A stretch of DNA of 43,498 bases from Patescibacteria group bacterium (GCA_018896315.1 JAHIMV010000081.1:1-43498); one strand, 5' to 3'; counted from the first letter of the stretch, positions 24,605 to 32,346 are shown. Numbers and translations: made by a program. Notes: generated from the sequence alone by a model not told the origin.

Positions 24605-24964
24605 ATGACGAAAGAAAAAATTAAGACACAAAAATCAATTAAAAAAGAAGAGGCTAAATACCAGCCGAGAATTCGGATTAAAATTAAATCATATGACCAT
24701 CGAGTTATTGATGAAGCTTTAAAAGGAATTATTGAAGCGATTTCTCGGTCTGGCGCCAAGGTAATTGGCCCGATTTTTCTCCCTACAGAGAAAAAAAAAT
24801 ATACGGTCCTTCGTTCCTCTTTTGTTCATAAAGATTCTCGAGATCAGTTTGAGAAAAGAATTCACAAGAGGTTGCTTGATATTACTGATTTTAATCCCCA
24901 AACATTAGAAACTCTAACTGGCCTTCATTTGCCAGCAGGAGTAGATGTGGAAATTAAAATGTAA
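24605..24964 (+). CDS. rpsJ: 30S ribosomal protein S10
   Basis: Small-subunit head protein. Core RIRIKIKSYDHRVIDEALKG, then PIFLPTEKKKYTVLRSSFVH, and the final THEAD-like segment LHLPAGVDVEIKM. At 119 residues it carries an N-terminal lysine-rich extension of about 17 residues over the usual 102. Start ATG at 24605 directly after a class A repeat. First gene of the S10 series after tuf. Confidence 0.97.
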   Translation: MTKEKIKTQKSIKKEEAKYQPRIRIKIKSYDHRVIDEALKGIIEAISRSGAKVIGPIFLPTEKKKYTVLRSSFVHKDSRDQFEKRIHKRLLDITDFNPQTLETLTGLHLPAGVDVEIKM

Positions 24965-25337
24965 AGAGTTTTTTCAAAAATTTTAAAGTTGAGATTAGCG
25001 AAACTGCAGAAATTTTTGTTAGAAAACCTTTACCCTGTTAAATAATTTCGCTTTTAGCGAAATTGCCGCAAGGCGGCATTTAACAGGGTTCTCGAAAATC
25101 TAACAAAATTTTCATCGTTCCCTAAACTCGAAAATTTTGAGATTTTCGGAATAATTTGATCAGGGGAAAGCAAGGTTAAAAGTGAACTCTTAAGTTTCAT
25201 AAGAGTTATTGTTTAATCAAACTTTTTCTTAATTTTGAGGTTCAAAATTCTCTAAAGAGATGACAATTTAGTCAAATTTTTCACAGCCAGGCTTAAGGTC
25301 AGAGAAATTTGGTCTCAAACCTGGTTTTTTAATACCT
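24965..25337. repeat. Long rpsJ-rplC spacer: class B core (25032-25089) plus leader
   Basis: This 373-base gap has no gene. It begins with the class B left shoulder (GCGAAACTGCAGAAATTTTT), then the 58-bp core ending in ACAGGGT. The right shoulder differs from other copies (TCTCGAAAATCTAACAAAAT). A further stretch of about 180 bases contains a CTCTTAAG...ATAAGAG hairpin (about 25185-25210) and the terminator-like hairpin listed separately. Confidence 0.8.
25285..25330 (+). terminator. Attenuator-like hairpin before rplC
   Basis: AGCCAGG (25285-25291) pairs with CCTGGTT (25320-25326), with a loop of about 28 bases that can form a short AGAG/TCTC-type inner pairing. It is followed by a run of six T (25325-25330), 8 bases before the rplC ATG. 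It may act as an attenuator of the S10 operon. Low certainty because of the large loop. Confidence 0.35.
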
Positions 25338-25955
25338 ATGAAATTCATTCTTGGGAAAAAAATAGAAATGTCCCAAATTTTTAAAGGGGACAAGGTTATT
25401 CCGGTAACAAAAATTCAAGCCGGCCCTTGTTTGATTACTCAAATTAAAACACAAGAAAAAGACGGTTATGAGGCTATTCAGATTGGATTTGCTAAGAAAA
25501 GAAAGAATACTAAATCATTATTAGGTCATTTAAAAAAGGGTTTAGCTGACAAAGAGTATAATCGATATTTAAAAGAATTTAAAACAGAAAGGGGTGATTT
25601 AAAAATTGGAGATAAGATAAAAGTTGATATTTTTCAACCTGGAGATAAAATAAAGATTGTTGGTACCTCTAAAGGAAAAGGGTTTCAAGGAGTAGTTAAG
25701 CGACATGGTTTTCATGGAGCATCAGCTACACATGGAACCAAAGATCAAGAAAGAATGCCTGGTTCAATTGGAGCCACTGGTCCTGCCAGAGTTTTTAAAG
25801 GAAAAAAAATGCCTGGAAGAATGGGAGGCAAACAAGTTACAGTTAAAATTTTAGAGATTATAGAGGTTAATCCAGAAGAAAATTTATTATTAGTCAAAGG
25901 ATCTGTTCCTGGGGCAAGGAACTCATTATTAGAAATTACTCAAGTAAAATATTAA
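25338..25955 (+). CDS. rplC: 50S ribosomal protein L3
   Basis: Large-subunit assembly protein. N-terminal FILGKKIEMSQIFKGDKVIP, the Gly-rich GTSKGKGFQGVVKRHGFHG, and the RMPGSIGATGPARVFKGKKM...GRMGGKQVTVKILEI signature. Length 205, normal. The ATG at 25338 follows an attenuator-like hairpin. The TAA overlaps the rplD ATG by one base (taATG), so L3 and L4 are translationally coupled, in contrast to most neighbouring pairs. Confidence 0.97.
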   Translation: MKFILGKKIEMSQIFKGDKVIPVTKIQAGPCLITQIKTQEKDGYEAIQIGFAKKRKNTKSLLGHLKKGLADKEYNRYLKEFKTERGDLKIGDKIKVDIFQPGDKIKIVGTSKGKGFQGVVKRHGFHGASATHGTKDQERMPGSIGATGPARVFKGKKMPGRMGGKQVTVKILEIIEVNPEENLLLVKGSVPGARNSLLEITQVKY

Positions 25956-26650
25956 TGTTAAAAGTTTCAGTTTACAATCAAGAAGGAAAAGTAATTGGAC
26001 AAGAAGAATTAGATCCTGAAATTTTTGGATTGGAAAGTAAACCTGATTTAATTCATCAAACCGTAGTATCTCTTATGGCTAATCAGCGCCATGCTTTTGC
26101 TCATGTTAAAACTCGTTCAGAAGTACGGGGAGGAGGAAGAAAACCTTGGAGACAAAAGGGGACTGGTCGGGCTCGAGCAGGCACAATTCGTTCACCTTTG
26201 TGGCGGGGCGGTGGAATCACTTTTGGTCCAGATAAAAATAGGAATTATTCTCAGAAAATTAATAGAAAAGCTAAAAGACAAGTGCTTTTTATGTGTCTTT
26301 CTGATAAAGTTAAAGAAGAAAGAATGTATGTTTTGGATAAGTTAGAAATGCCTGAAATCAAAACCAAAAAGTTTACTCAAATTTTATTTAAGTTGATTCC
26401 TGAATATAAAGACAAGACTTCCGCCAAAGGCGGATCCGCCTCCGGCGGAAAAAAAATCCTTTTTGGCTTGCCTGAGAAGGATTTAAATATAATTAGATCT
26501 GTACGAAATATTAAAGGTTTAAAAACTATGCCGATTATTAATTTAAATATTTTAGACTGTTTAAAGGCAGACTATTTATTAACCACTTTAGACGGTGTAA
26601 AAAAAATTCAAGAACATTTTAAAATAGATGGCTCACCATTAAATAAATAA
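25955..26650 (+). CDS. rplD: 50S ribosomal protein L4
   Basis: Large-subunit exit-tunnel protein. HQTVVSLMANQRHAFAHVKT, the tunnel loop VRGGGRKPWRQKGTGRARAG, and RSPLWRGGGITFGP with YSQKINRKAKR are classical. Length 231. In the second half, a stretch around SAKGGSASGGKK (codons over 26418-26452) is encoded by a 30-bp palindrome shared in inverted form with dnaJ. This replaces or extends a surface loop before ILFGLPEKDLNIIRSVRNIKG. In E. coli L4 is also the repressor of its operon; the candidate attenuator before rplC would fit that, but this is inference. Confidence 0.95.
   Translation: MLKVSVYNQEGKVIGQEELDPEIFGLESKPDLIHQTVVSLMANQRHAFAHVKTRSEVRGGGRKPWRQKGTGRARAGTIRSPLWRGGGITFGPDKNRNYSQKINRKAKRQVLFMCLSDKVKEERMYVLDKLEMPEIKTKKFTQILFKLIPEYKDKTSAKGGSASGGKKILFGLPEKDLNIIRSVRNIKGLKTMPIINLNILDCLKADYLLTTLDGVKKIQEHFKIDGSPLNK
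26420..26449. repeat. 30-bp GGATCC-centred palindrome inside rplD
   Basis: Reverse complement of the dnaJ copy at 3146-3175 with one mismatch in 30. Two small hairpins (TCCGCCAAAGGCGGA, TCCGCCTCCGGCGGA) share a GGATCC centre. In frame. Confidence 0.85.
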
Positions 26651-26735
26651 AACATGGGAATTTTCACCCAGTTTAGAAATTTAATGGGGTAAAAGAAGTA
26701 ATTGATTGAAAATTAGATATATTAAAAATACTTTT

Positions 26736-27218
26736 ATGGCAGAAAAAAGACTTAAAAAATTTCTAACGGGGTTTAAAAGAAAAATAAAGCCAGCGGTTAA
26801 GAAAGAAGAAGTTAAAAAGGAAAAAGTGGAAAAGGCAAAGGAAATAGAAAAAGATGAGAAAATAGAAGATAAAAAGCAACAGAAATCTAAAACAGAAATA
26901 AAAAAAACTGTTAAAAAATTAATACAAAGACAAGGAGTTGATATCTCAATTTTACTAAGACCAATTATTACAGAAAAAGCAACTGACCAAGAGGTCAAGG
27001 GATGCTATATTTTTGAAGTTAATTCAAAGGCAAACAAAATTTCAATAAAAAAAGCAATTGAACAAATTTACGGAGTCAAACCCTTAAGAGTAAATATTAT
27101 TCGAGTACGTGGGAAAAAAGTAAGATATGGGCGTTCAACAGGTAAAACAAAGGCATGGAAAAAAGCTTTAGTTTTTCTAAAAAAAGGAGATAAGCTGCAG
27201 TTTGTGCAGAAATCCTAA
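26736..27218 (+). CDS. rplW: 50S ribosomal protein L23 with basic N-terminal extension
   Basis: Large-subunit protein at the exit tunnel and docking site for SRP and trigger factor. The L23 core begins at LLRPIITEKATDQEVKGCYI and includes ANKISIKKAIEQIYGVKPLRVN, then GRSTGKTKAWKKALVFLKKG. Before it lie some 65 residues rich in Lys and Glu (VKKEKVEKAKEIEKDEKIED) with no family match, so the protein has about 160 residues against the usual 95-100. I start at the ATG at 26736 (MAEKRLKKFL); an upstream TTG at 26706 would add ten residues. The extension could contact rRNA or the nascent chain. Confidence 0.92.
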   Translation: MAEKRLKKFLTGFKRKIKPAVKKEEVKKEKVEKAKEIEKDEKIEDKKQQKSKTEIKKTVKKLIQRQGVDISILLRPIITEKATDQEVKGCYIFEVNSKANKISIKKAIEQIYGVKPLRVNIIRVRGKKVRYGRSTGKTKAWKKALVFLKKGDKLQFVQKS

Positions 27219-27395
27219 ATAATAAATAACAAATAACAAACAATATCCAATGACCAAAATCCAAATGACCAAAACAAATACGTTTAGAATTTAGAATTTT
27301 GCCCCGGCCTTCGTAGCCGAAGCTACTTCGGCGGAGTAGGCAATTTGTTTAGAATTTGGTGCTTGGTGTTTGGAATTTGGAGCGAAGCGACTATT
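27219..27395. repeat. Class E hairpin spacer (rplW-rplB)
   Basis: The left arm has CAAATAACAAACAATATCCA and AAATGACCAAAACAAAT; the right arm has ATTTGTTTAGAATTTGGTGC and ends GGAGCGAAGCGACTATT at the ATG. A nested GC-rich hairpin sits in the middle (CCTTCGTAGCCGAAGCTACT region). Confidence 0.72.
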
Positions 27396-28238
27396 ATGCT
27401 TAAAATATCTAAACCAACAACTCCAGGTAGGAGAAAAATGAGCGTGGTTGATACTAGTGGACTATCAAAAGTGAGACCATTAAAGAAATTGGTTAGTATA
27501 AGAAAACAAAAAGCAGGCCGAAGCAAAGGAAAGATTACTGTTCGTCACCAAGGCGGGGGAGAAAAAAGATTTTACAGAAAGATTGATTTTAGGCAAGATA
27601 AATTTGATATCCCGGCGAAAGTTAAAACATTGGAATATGATCCAAATCGTTCTGCTTGGATTGCTTTATTACATTATACGGACGGAGAAAAGAGATATAT
27701 ACTTGCTCCGCACAGTCTTAAAGTAGGTGATGAGATTATTAGTTCAAAAAAGAAGATTGATGCAAAATTAGGCCATCGCATGCCTTTAAAATACATTCCA
27801 GTGGGCATGGCCATTCACAATATAGAATTAATGCCAAATCAAGGTGGAAAAATTGTTCGTTCGGCTGGTAATTCAGCTATTTTAATGGTTGTGAATGATG
27901 GGTTTGCGCAAATTAAACTGCCCTCATCTGAAAGAAGGCTTGTTAAAGAAGATTGTTTAGCTAGTTGCGGTCAGGTTAGTAATCCAGAGTGGCGATTTAT
28001 TCGCTGGGGAAAAGCTGGTAGGATGCGTCATAGAGGAATTAGACCTTCAGTTCGCGGTAAAGCAATGGCCCCAGTGGCTCATCCACACGGTGGAGGAGAG
28101 GGTAATTCACCTATTGGTTTAAAAAATCCTAAAACCCCTTGGGGAAAACCAGCCTTAGGGCCAAAGACTAGAAAAAAGAAAAAATGGACTAATAAATATA
28201 TTGTCCAAAGAAGAATTAAAAAAAGAAGAAAAAAGTAA
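27396..28238 (+). CDS. rplB: 50S ribosomal protein L2
   Basis: Core large-subunit protein required for peptidyl transferase and subunit joining. TPGRRKMSVVD, SKGKITVRHQGGGEKRFYR, YDPNRSAWIALLHY and the conserved VRGKAMAPVAHPHGGGEGN near the C terminus (with the functionally important His) are all present. At 280 residues it is normal. Start at the ATG at 27396: a TTG at 27345 would add 17 repeat-encoded residues. Confidence 0.97.
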   Translation: MLKISKPTTPGRRKMSVVDTSGLSKVRPLKKLVSIRKQKAGRSKGKITVRHQGGGEKRFYRKIDFRQDKFDIPAKVKTLEYDPNRSAWIALLHYTDGEKRYILAPHSLKVGDEIISSKKKIDAKLGHRMPLKYIPVGMAIHNIELMPNQGGKIVRSAGNSAILMVVNDGFAQIKLPSSERRLVKEDCLASCGQVSNPEWRFIRWGKAGRMRHRGIRPSVRGKAMAPVAHPHGGGEGNSPIGLKNPKTPWGKPALGPKTRKKKKWTNKYIVQRRIKKRRKK

Positions 28239-28383
28239 AGGGCTTTCTTAAAAATTTCAAGTTGTAGACGTAGAAATTTTTATTAGAAAACCTTTACCCT
28301 GTTAAATAATTTGTAAAGCAAATTAAAAATCAAAAATTTTTGTTTAACAGGGTGCTCGAAAATTAATAAATTAATTTTTTCGC
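28239..28383. repeat. Class B spacer with divergent 58-bp core (28296-28353)
   Basis: Shoulders ACGTAGAAATTTTTATTAGA and GTGCTCGAAAATTAATAAAT plus TTTTTTCGC at the rpsS ATG. The core keeps the ACCCTGTTAAAT/TTTAACAGGGT ends and total length 58, but both inner hairpins have been replaced (AATTTG/CAAATT and AAAAAT/ATTTTT). Confidence 0.82.
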
Positions 28384-28680
28384 ATGGGAAGAAGTTTGAA
28401 AAAAGGACCTTGGGTTGACCCAAGATTACTCAAAAAAATTTCCAATTTAAAAAGAGGAGATAAAACAATAATTAAAACCTGGTCACGTAATTCAACAATT
28501 ACTCCGGAAATGATTGGTTTTACAATTGGGGTCCATAATGGTAAGACACATTTATCAGTATTTATTGTTGAAAATATGGTCGGGCACAAGCTTGGAGAAT
28601 TTTCTCCGACCAGAAAATTTGTCAAACATGGAGGTAAGATGCAAAGAGGATTAGAAGCAGCCGTTAAGAAATCAAAATAA
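28384..28680 (+). CDS. rpsS: 30S ribosomal protein S19
   Basis: Small-subunit head protein contacting S13 and the A-site finger. MGRSLKKGPWVDPRLLKKI, TWSRNSTITPEMIGFTIGVH, NGKTHLSVFIVENMVGHKLG and EFSPTRKFVKHGGK are diagnostic. Length 98. The ATG at 28384 directly follows the ...TTTTTTCGC end of a class B spacer; there is no Shine-Dalgarno sequence. Confidence 0.97.
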   Translation: MGRSLKKGPWVDPRLLKKISNLKRGDKTIIKTWSRNSTITPEMIGFTIGVHNGKTHLSVFIVENMVGHKLGEFSPTRKFVKHGGKMQRGLEAAVKKSK

Positions 28681-28883
28681 TCCCTCACCCTTTGGCGATA
28701 ATACTTCGCATTAGTGCTTCGCATTTTTAAACAAGTGTATTTAAAATTAAAAATAAAAAATCAAAATGCAAAATTTAGGTATCAAAAATTTTTCTTGAAA
28801 ATTTTTGATGATTGTATTTTATTTAATTTTAACATTTTTAATTGTCATTTTGATATTTGATATTTACATTTTACATTTATATT
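28681..28883. repeat. Class G-type short hairpin spacer (rpsS-rplV)
   Basis: Left arm AAATCAAAATGCAAAATTTA with AAAAATTTTTCTTGAAAATT as an inner palindrome; right arm CATTTTGATATTTGATATTT and ACATTTTACATTTATATT at the ATG. The arms AAATCAAAATG and CATTTTGATATTT pair. Confidence 0.65.
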
Positions 28884-29438
28884 ATGCAAGTAAAAGCTAA
28901 AGGAAAATATTTAAGAATATCCAGTAAAAAGATGAGGCTGGTAACAGACCTAATTAGAGGAATGGACTTAAAAGATGCCTTAGATTCTTTAAATTTTGTT
29001 CCTAAAAAGTCAGCCCGTTTTATTAACAAGGTTTTAAAGTCAGCTTTAGCTAATGCAGAACATAATTTTGATTTAAAAAAAGAAAATCTTTTTATTAAAG
29101 AAATTTTTGTTAATGAAGGGCCTACTCTTAAGAGATGGAGGCCAAGAGCTTTTGGTCGGGCCGGACAGGTTCGTAAAAGAAGCTCACATTTAGAAATTAT
29201 TTTAGGGGAAAAAATTCCTAGTTCAGAGACCAGATCTGTTAAAACAAAAATTAAAGAACCAATAATTGAATCTATTTCTAAAGATAAGATTGAAGAAAAA
29301 AAGCCGGTGGAAGAAACAGAAGAAGAAACGTTAAATCGACTTCAAGGAAAACATCAATCTAAACCAAATTATTACCAAAAAAAGGGTAAAGGGTTTAGAG
29401 GGAGTTTAAAAAAGATTTTTAGAAGAAAAACTATATAA
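28884..29438 (+). CDS. rplV: 50S ribosomal protein L22 with long C-terminal tail
   Basis: Exit-tunnel protein. The family core spans residues 1-110: VKAKGKYLRISSKKMRLVTD, LDSLNFVPKKSARFINKVLK, FVNEGPTLKRWRPRAFGRAG and RKRSSHLEIILGEK. It is followed by a tail of about 70 charged residues (KEPIIESISKDKIEEKKPVE...GSLKKIFRRKTI) not found in most L22. Total 184 against the usual 110-115. The start is the ATG at 28884; an upstream TTG lies in the repeat. As L22 lies near the tunnel exit, the tail may reach the ribosome surface. Confidence 0.94.
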   Translation: MQVKAKGKYLRISSKKMRLVTDLIRGMDLKDALDSLNFVPKKSARFINKVLKSALANAEHNFDLKKENLFIKEIFVNEGPTLKRWRPRAFGRAGQVRKRSSHLEIILGEKIPSSETRSVKTKIKEPIIESISKDKIEEKKPVEETEEETLNRLQGKHQSKPNYYQKKGKGFRGSLKKIFRRKTI

Positions 29439-29687
29439 AGAGCTTTGTCTGAAATTTGGAGAACTAGCGAACAAATTTCAGTAACAAAACCTTTACCCAG
29501 CACTTATTTTGCGAAGCAAAAACAAAATTTTATATATAACAAGATAAGATAGGTTTATTTCTCGCGAAAGAGCGTTAAAACACTCTTTCGCTAAGACTCA
29601 CTTGGCAGAATAAGTGCTGGGTGCTCAAATTTGTAACGAAATTTCCTTCGTTACTTCGTAACTCGTAAATTTAGACAAATTTAGCAT
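29439..29687. repeat. Class C spacer, diverged core (29495-29622)
   Basis: The core is a 128-bp relative of the 130-bp class C unit, with one mismatch in the 17-bp inverted ends (GCAGAATAAGTGCTGGG). The outer arms pair across the gene gap: TTTGTCTGAAATTT after the rplV stop with AAATTTAGACAAA before the rpsC ATG. The right shoulder contains GTAACGAA...TTCGTTAC. Confidence 0.82.
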
Positions 29688-30332
29688 ATGGGAAGAAAAG
29701 TAAATCCAAAAATTTTCCGTATTCCCTTAATCAGAGATTGGGAATCAAAGTGGTTTGCAAAAAAGCACGAATTTAAACGATTCTTAAAAGAGGATATACA
29801 GATTAGAGAGTTTTTATCAAAAAGACTAAAGAATTGTGGTATTTCTAATATTAGTATTGAAAGGTTGGCTAATATTATAAGAATCAGCATATCCACTGGT
29901 AAGCCTGGATTAATTATTGGTCGAGGAGGTCTTGATATTGAAAAATTAAAAAAAGAATTAAAAGTTTTTGTCAGCGATGGAATTGTTTTAGAAGTTAATG
30001 TTATTGAAGAGAAAAAACCAATGCTTTCCGCTGATGTGATTTTAGAAGGAGCAATTGCTGATTTAGAAAAAAGGTTTCCTTTCCGTCGAGTGATGAAAAA
30101 AGTTATTAGACAGGCTAAAACAAGCGAGGCCAAAGGAATGAAAATCATCCTTAGCGGACGTTTGGGGGGAGTTGAGATTTCTCGATCAGAAAAATTGATT
30201 TGGGGGAACTTACCGCTTCATACTTTGCGAGCAGACATTGATTATGCTCGTGGCACAGCCGCAACAACATATGGTTCAATCGGAGTTAAAATCTGGGTTT
30301 ATCGAGGAGAAAAATTTAGTAATTCTGTCTGA
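29688..30332 (+). CDS. rpsC: 30S ribosomal protein S3
   Basis: Small-subunit head protein at the mRNA entry channel. N-terminal MGRKVNPKIFRIPLIRDWES, KH domain with PGLIIGRGGLDIEKLKKEL, then KRFPFRRVMKKVIRQA and GVKIWVYRGE. Length 214, close to the short form. It is the only gene in the window that ends in UGA (30330-30332), which confirms UGA as a stop. Flanked by class C spacers on both sides. Confidence 0.96.
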   Translation: MGRKVNPKIFRIPLIRDWESKWFAKKHEFKRFLKEDIQIREFLSKRLKNCGISNISIERLANIIRISISTGKPGLIIGRGGLDIEKLKKELKVFVSDGIVLEVNVIEEKKPMLSADVILEGAIADLEKRFPFRRVMKKVIRQAKTSEAKGMKIILSGRLGGVEISRSEKLIWGNLPLHTLRADIDYARGTAATTYGSIGVKIWVYRGEKFSNSV

Positions 30333-30539
30333 TATTTTTAAGTCCAGAGGACGTAGAAAATTCAGCTACAGAATTGCTACCCAGCACTTATTTTGCGAAA
30401 CAGAAACAAAATTTTATATATATAACAAGGTAAAATAAGTTTATTTTTCGCGAAAGAGCGTTAAAACACTCTTTCGCCAAGACATACCTAGCAAAATAAG
30501 TGCTGGGTGCTCAAAAATTAATAAATTAATTTTTTTCGC
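30333..30539. repeat. Class C spacer (rpsC-rplP), core 30379-30508
   Basis: The 130-bp core is identical base for base to that at 7747-7876. Here its shoulders are those of class B spacers (left TTCAGCTACAGAATTGCT, right GTGCTCAAAAATTAATAAAT then TTTTTTTCGC at the ATG). Confidence 0.88.
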
Positions 30540-30959
30540 ATGTTAATGCCCAAGAAACAAAAGTATAGAAAGAGCCACAAAGGAAGAAGGAGAACAAAAA
30601 GTCAAGCAACAAGGGGAACTACGGTTAGTTTTGGTGATTTTGGATTAAAAACATTAGAGCATCGTTGGATCACTGCTCGTCAAATTGAGACGGTGCGCCG
30701 AACACTTACCCGAGTATTTAAAAAAAGAGGAAAGATTTGGATTAGAATTTTTCCTAATAAACCAGTTACGGCTAAAAGTTCAGAGATTCCTATGGGCGGG
30801 GGTAAAGGAGCGGTTGACCACTATGTCGTTGCGGTAAAACCAGGAATGATTCTTTTTGAGGTCACCGGAATTGATAAAGAATCGGCCCAAAAAGCGTTTA
30901 AAGCAGCTTCATATAAATTGCCAGTGAAAACTAAGTTTGTTAGCAAAGATAATATTTAA
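30540..30959 (+). CDS. rplP: 50S ribosomal protein L16
   Basis: Large-subunit protein near the A-site tRNA. MLMPKKQKYRKSHKGRRRTK, GDFGLKTLEHRWITARQIE, KIWIRIFPNKPVTAKSSEIP and MGGGKGAVDHYVVAVKPG match the family closely. Length 139. The ATG at 30540 follows a class C spacer; a second ATG two codons later is possible. rpmC follows after 3 bases, and L16-L29-S17 form one of the few uninterrupted runs of genes here. Confidence 0.97.
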   Translation: MLMPKKQKYRKSHKGRRRTKSQATRGTTVSFGDFGLKTLEHRWITARQIETVRRTLTRVFKKRGKIWIRIFPNKPVTAKSSEIPMGGGKGAVDHYVVAVKPGMILFEVTGIDKESAQKAFKAASYKLPVKTKFVSKDNI

Positions 30960-30962
30960 AAA

Positions 30963-31148
30963 ATGAAGACAGAGGAACTTAAACCAAAAACAAAAAAAGA
31001 ACTGGAAAGATTGTTAGAAGATTCTAGGGAAAAACTACGTAATCTACATTTTGATATTCAAATGAAGCAGTCAAAAAATGTAAGGGAAATAAGAAAAGCA
31101 AAGAAATTAATTGCTAAAATACTTACATTTATTAATCAAAAAAATTAA
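30963..31148 (+). CDS. rpmC: 50S ribosomal protein L29
   Basis: A small two-helix protein at the tunnel exit. LKPKTKKELERLLEDSREKL, RNLHFDIQMKQSKNVREIRK and AKKLIAKILTFINQK fit L29. Length 61. It is separated from rplP by 3 bases and from rpsQ by one base, so all three should be translated together. Confidence 0.93.
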   Translation: MKTEELKPKTKKELERLLEDSREKLRNLHFDIQMKQSKNVREIRKAKKLIAKILTFINQKN

Positions 31149-31149
31149 T

Positions 31150-31401
31150 ATGGCCAAAAAAAGATTTCAAGGAGTAGTGACTAGTGATAAGATGGATAAA
31201 ACCATTGTTGTTATGATAAATCGGACAAAGGTGCATCCTATCTATAAAAAGAGATATCAGGTTAGTAAAAAATATAAAGTTCATGATCAGAAAAATGAAG
31301 CTAAAATTGGTGATCAAGTTACTTTTGAGGAATGCAGACCTTTGTCAAAAGATAAAAAGTGGAGATTAATAACGATTTTGTCTGAAAAAGCGAGCTCGTA
31401 G
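31150..31401 (+). CDS. rpsQ: 30S ribosomal protein S17
   Basis: Primary 16S rRNA binder with an OB fold. KKRFQGVVTSDKMDKTIVVM, INRTKVHPIYKKRYQVSKKY and KVHDQKNEAKIGDQVTFEEC with RPLSKDKKWRL are typical. I use the ATG at 31150 (83 residues); a frame-open upstream start at 31111 lies inside rpmC. It ends in a TAG followed by a class B spacer. Confidence 0.96.
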   Translation: MAKKRFQGVVTSDKMDKTIVVMINRTKVHPIYKKRYQVSKKYKVHDQKNEAKIGDQVTFEECRPLSKDKKWRLITILSEKASS

Positions 31402-31518
31402 AGCGAAGGTTTTTTGGTAACAAAATCGTTACCCTGTTAAATAATTTCGCTAAAAGCGAAATTGCCGCAGGGCGGCATTTAACAGGGTGCTCAAAAATTA
31501 ATAAATTAATTTTTTCGC
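31402..31518. repeat. Class B spacer (rpsQ-rplN), core 31431-31488
   Basis: Left shoulder GCGAAGGTTTTTTGGTAACA, 58-bp core with inner loop TAAAA in stem 1 and stem 2 GCCGC-AGG-GCGGC, right shoulder GTGCTCAAAAATTAATAAAT ending TTTTTTCGC at the ATG. The outer GCGAA/TTCGC arms close the structure. Confidence 0.88.
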
Positions 31519-31890
31519 ATGATTCAACCGGAAACAAGACTAAAAGTTATTGATAACACTGGAGCTAAAGAAATACAGTGTATTCGCGTTTTAGGCGGTT
31601 ATAGGAAGAGATATGCTCGTATTGGTGATATTATTACAGCGACAATTAAAAAAGCTGTTCCTCACACTTCAGTAAAAAAAGGAGAGGTGATTCATGCGGT
31701 TATTGTTAGAACAAAAAAAGAAACTCGTCGGGCCAATGGTGTTTATATCAGATTTGATGATAATGCCGCGGTGATTGTTGATAGAAAGACTAAAGAACCA
31801 AAAGGAGGTAGAGTTTTTAGTGTTGTTGCTAGAGAATTAAGAAAAAAAGGTTTTACCAAGATCGTCTCTTTAGCCCCCGAAGTACTTTAG
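31519..31890 (+). CDS. rplN: 50S ribosomal protein L14
   Basis: Large-subunit interface protein. MIQPETRLKVIDNTGAKEIQ, RYARIGDIITATIKKAVPH, VRTKKETRRANGVYIRFDDN and KGGRVFSVVARELRKKGFTK are diagnostic. Length 123. First gene of the classical spc group. Class B spacers lie on both sides. Confidence 0.97.
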   Translation: MIQPETRLKVIDNTGAKEIQCIRVLGGYRKRYARIGDIITATIKKAVPHTSVKKGEVIHAVIVRTKKETRRANGVYIRFDDNAAVIVDRKTKEPKGGRVFSVVARELRKKGFTKIVSLAPEVL

Positions 31891-32037
31891 TGATTTTATC
31901 TGATAAAATCGAGGCCGCCGGGCGAAGATTTTTCAGCTACAAAATCGCTACCCTGTTAAATAATTTCGCTTTTAGCGAAATTGCCGCAAAGCGGCATTTA
32001 ACAGGGTGCTCAAAAATTAATAAATTAATTTTTTCGC
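31891..32037. repeat. Class B spacer (rplN-rplX), core 31950-32007
   Basis: Starts directly at the rplN stop with GATTTTATCTGATAAAATC, itself a small palindrome. Then the left shoulder GCGAAGATTTTTCAGCTACA, the 58-bp core (stem 2 GCCGC-AAA-GCGGC), and the same right shoulder ending TTTTTTCGC. Confidence 0.88.
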
Positions 32038-32346
32038 ATGAAAATAAAAAAAGGTGACACAGTACAAATAATTAATGGTAAAGATAAAGGAAAAAAGGGG
32101 AAAGTGATCCGATCTTTACTTAAAGAAGGCAAGATAGTTGTTGAGGGTTTAAATGTGGTAACTAAGCATGTTCGGCCAAAAAAATCTGGAGAAAAGGGAC
32201 AAAGAATCAAGATGGCTACCCCTTTGTATGTTTCAAAGGTAATGTTGATTTGTCCTCATTGCAAAAAAAGAGTTAGAGTGGGATACAAAATTTTAACTGA
32301 TAATAGAAAAAAAAGAATTTGTCGAAAATGTAAAGATATAATATAA
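32038..32346 (+). CDS. rplX: 50S ribosomal protein L24
   Basis: Assembly initiator with a KOW domain. MKIKKGDTVQIINGKDKGKK, GKVIRSLLKEGKIVVEGLNV and VTKHVRP are typical. The C-terminal part has two Cys pairs (CPHC at about residue 78 and CRKC near the end), the zinc-ribbon form of L24. Length 102. Confidence 0.96.
   Translation: MKIKKGDTVQIINGKDKGKKGKVIRSLLKEGKIVVEGLNVVTKHVRPKKSGEKGQRIKMATPLYVSKVMLICPHCKKRVRVGYKILTDNRKKRICRKCKDII

Noticed and set aside
30330..30332. Alternative genetic code with UGA as Gly (as in Gracilibacteria/SR1)
   Set aside because: rpsC ends in UGA at the normal family length, prfB uses UGA as a recoding stop, and no gene contains an internal in-frame UGA apart from prfB.
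30238..30438. Plus-strand frame running from rpsC into the class C spacer
   Set aside because: It overlaps rpsC in another frame and reads repeat sequence; no recognisable protein.
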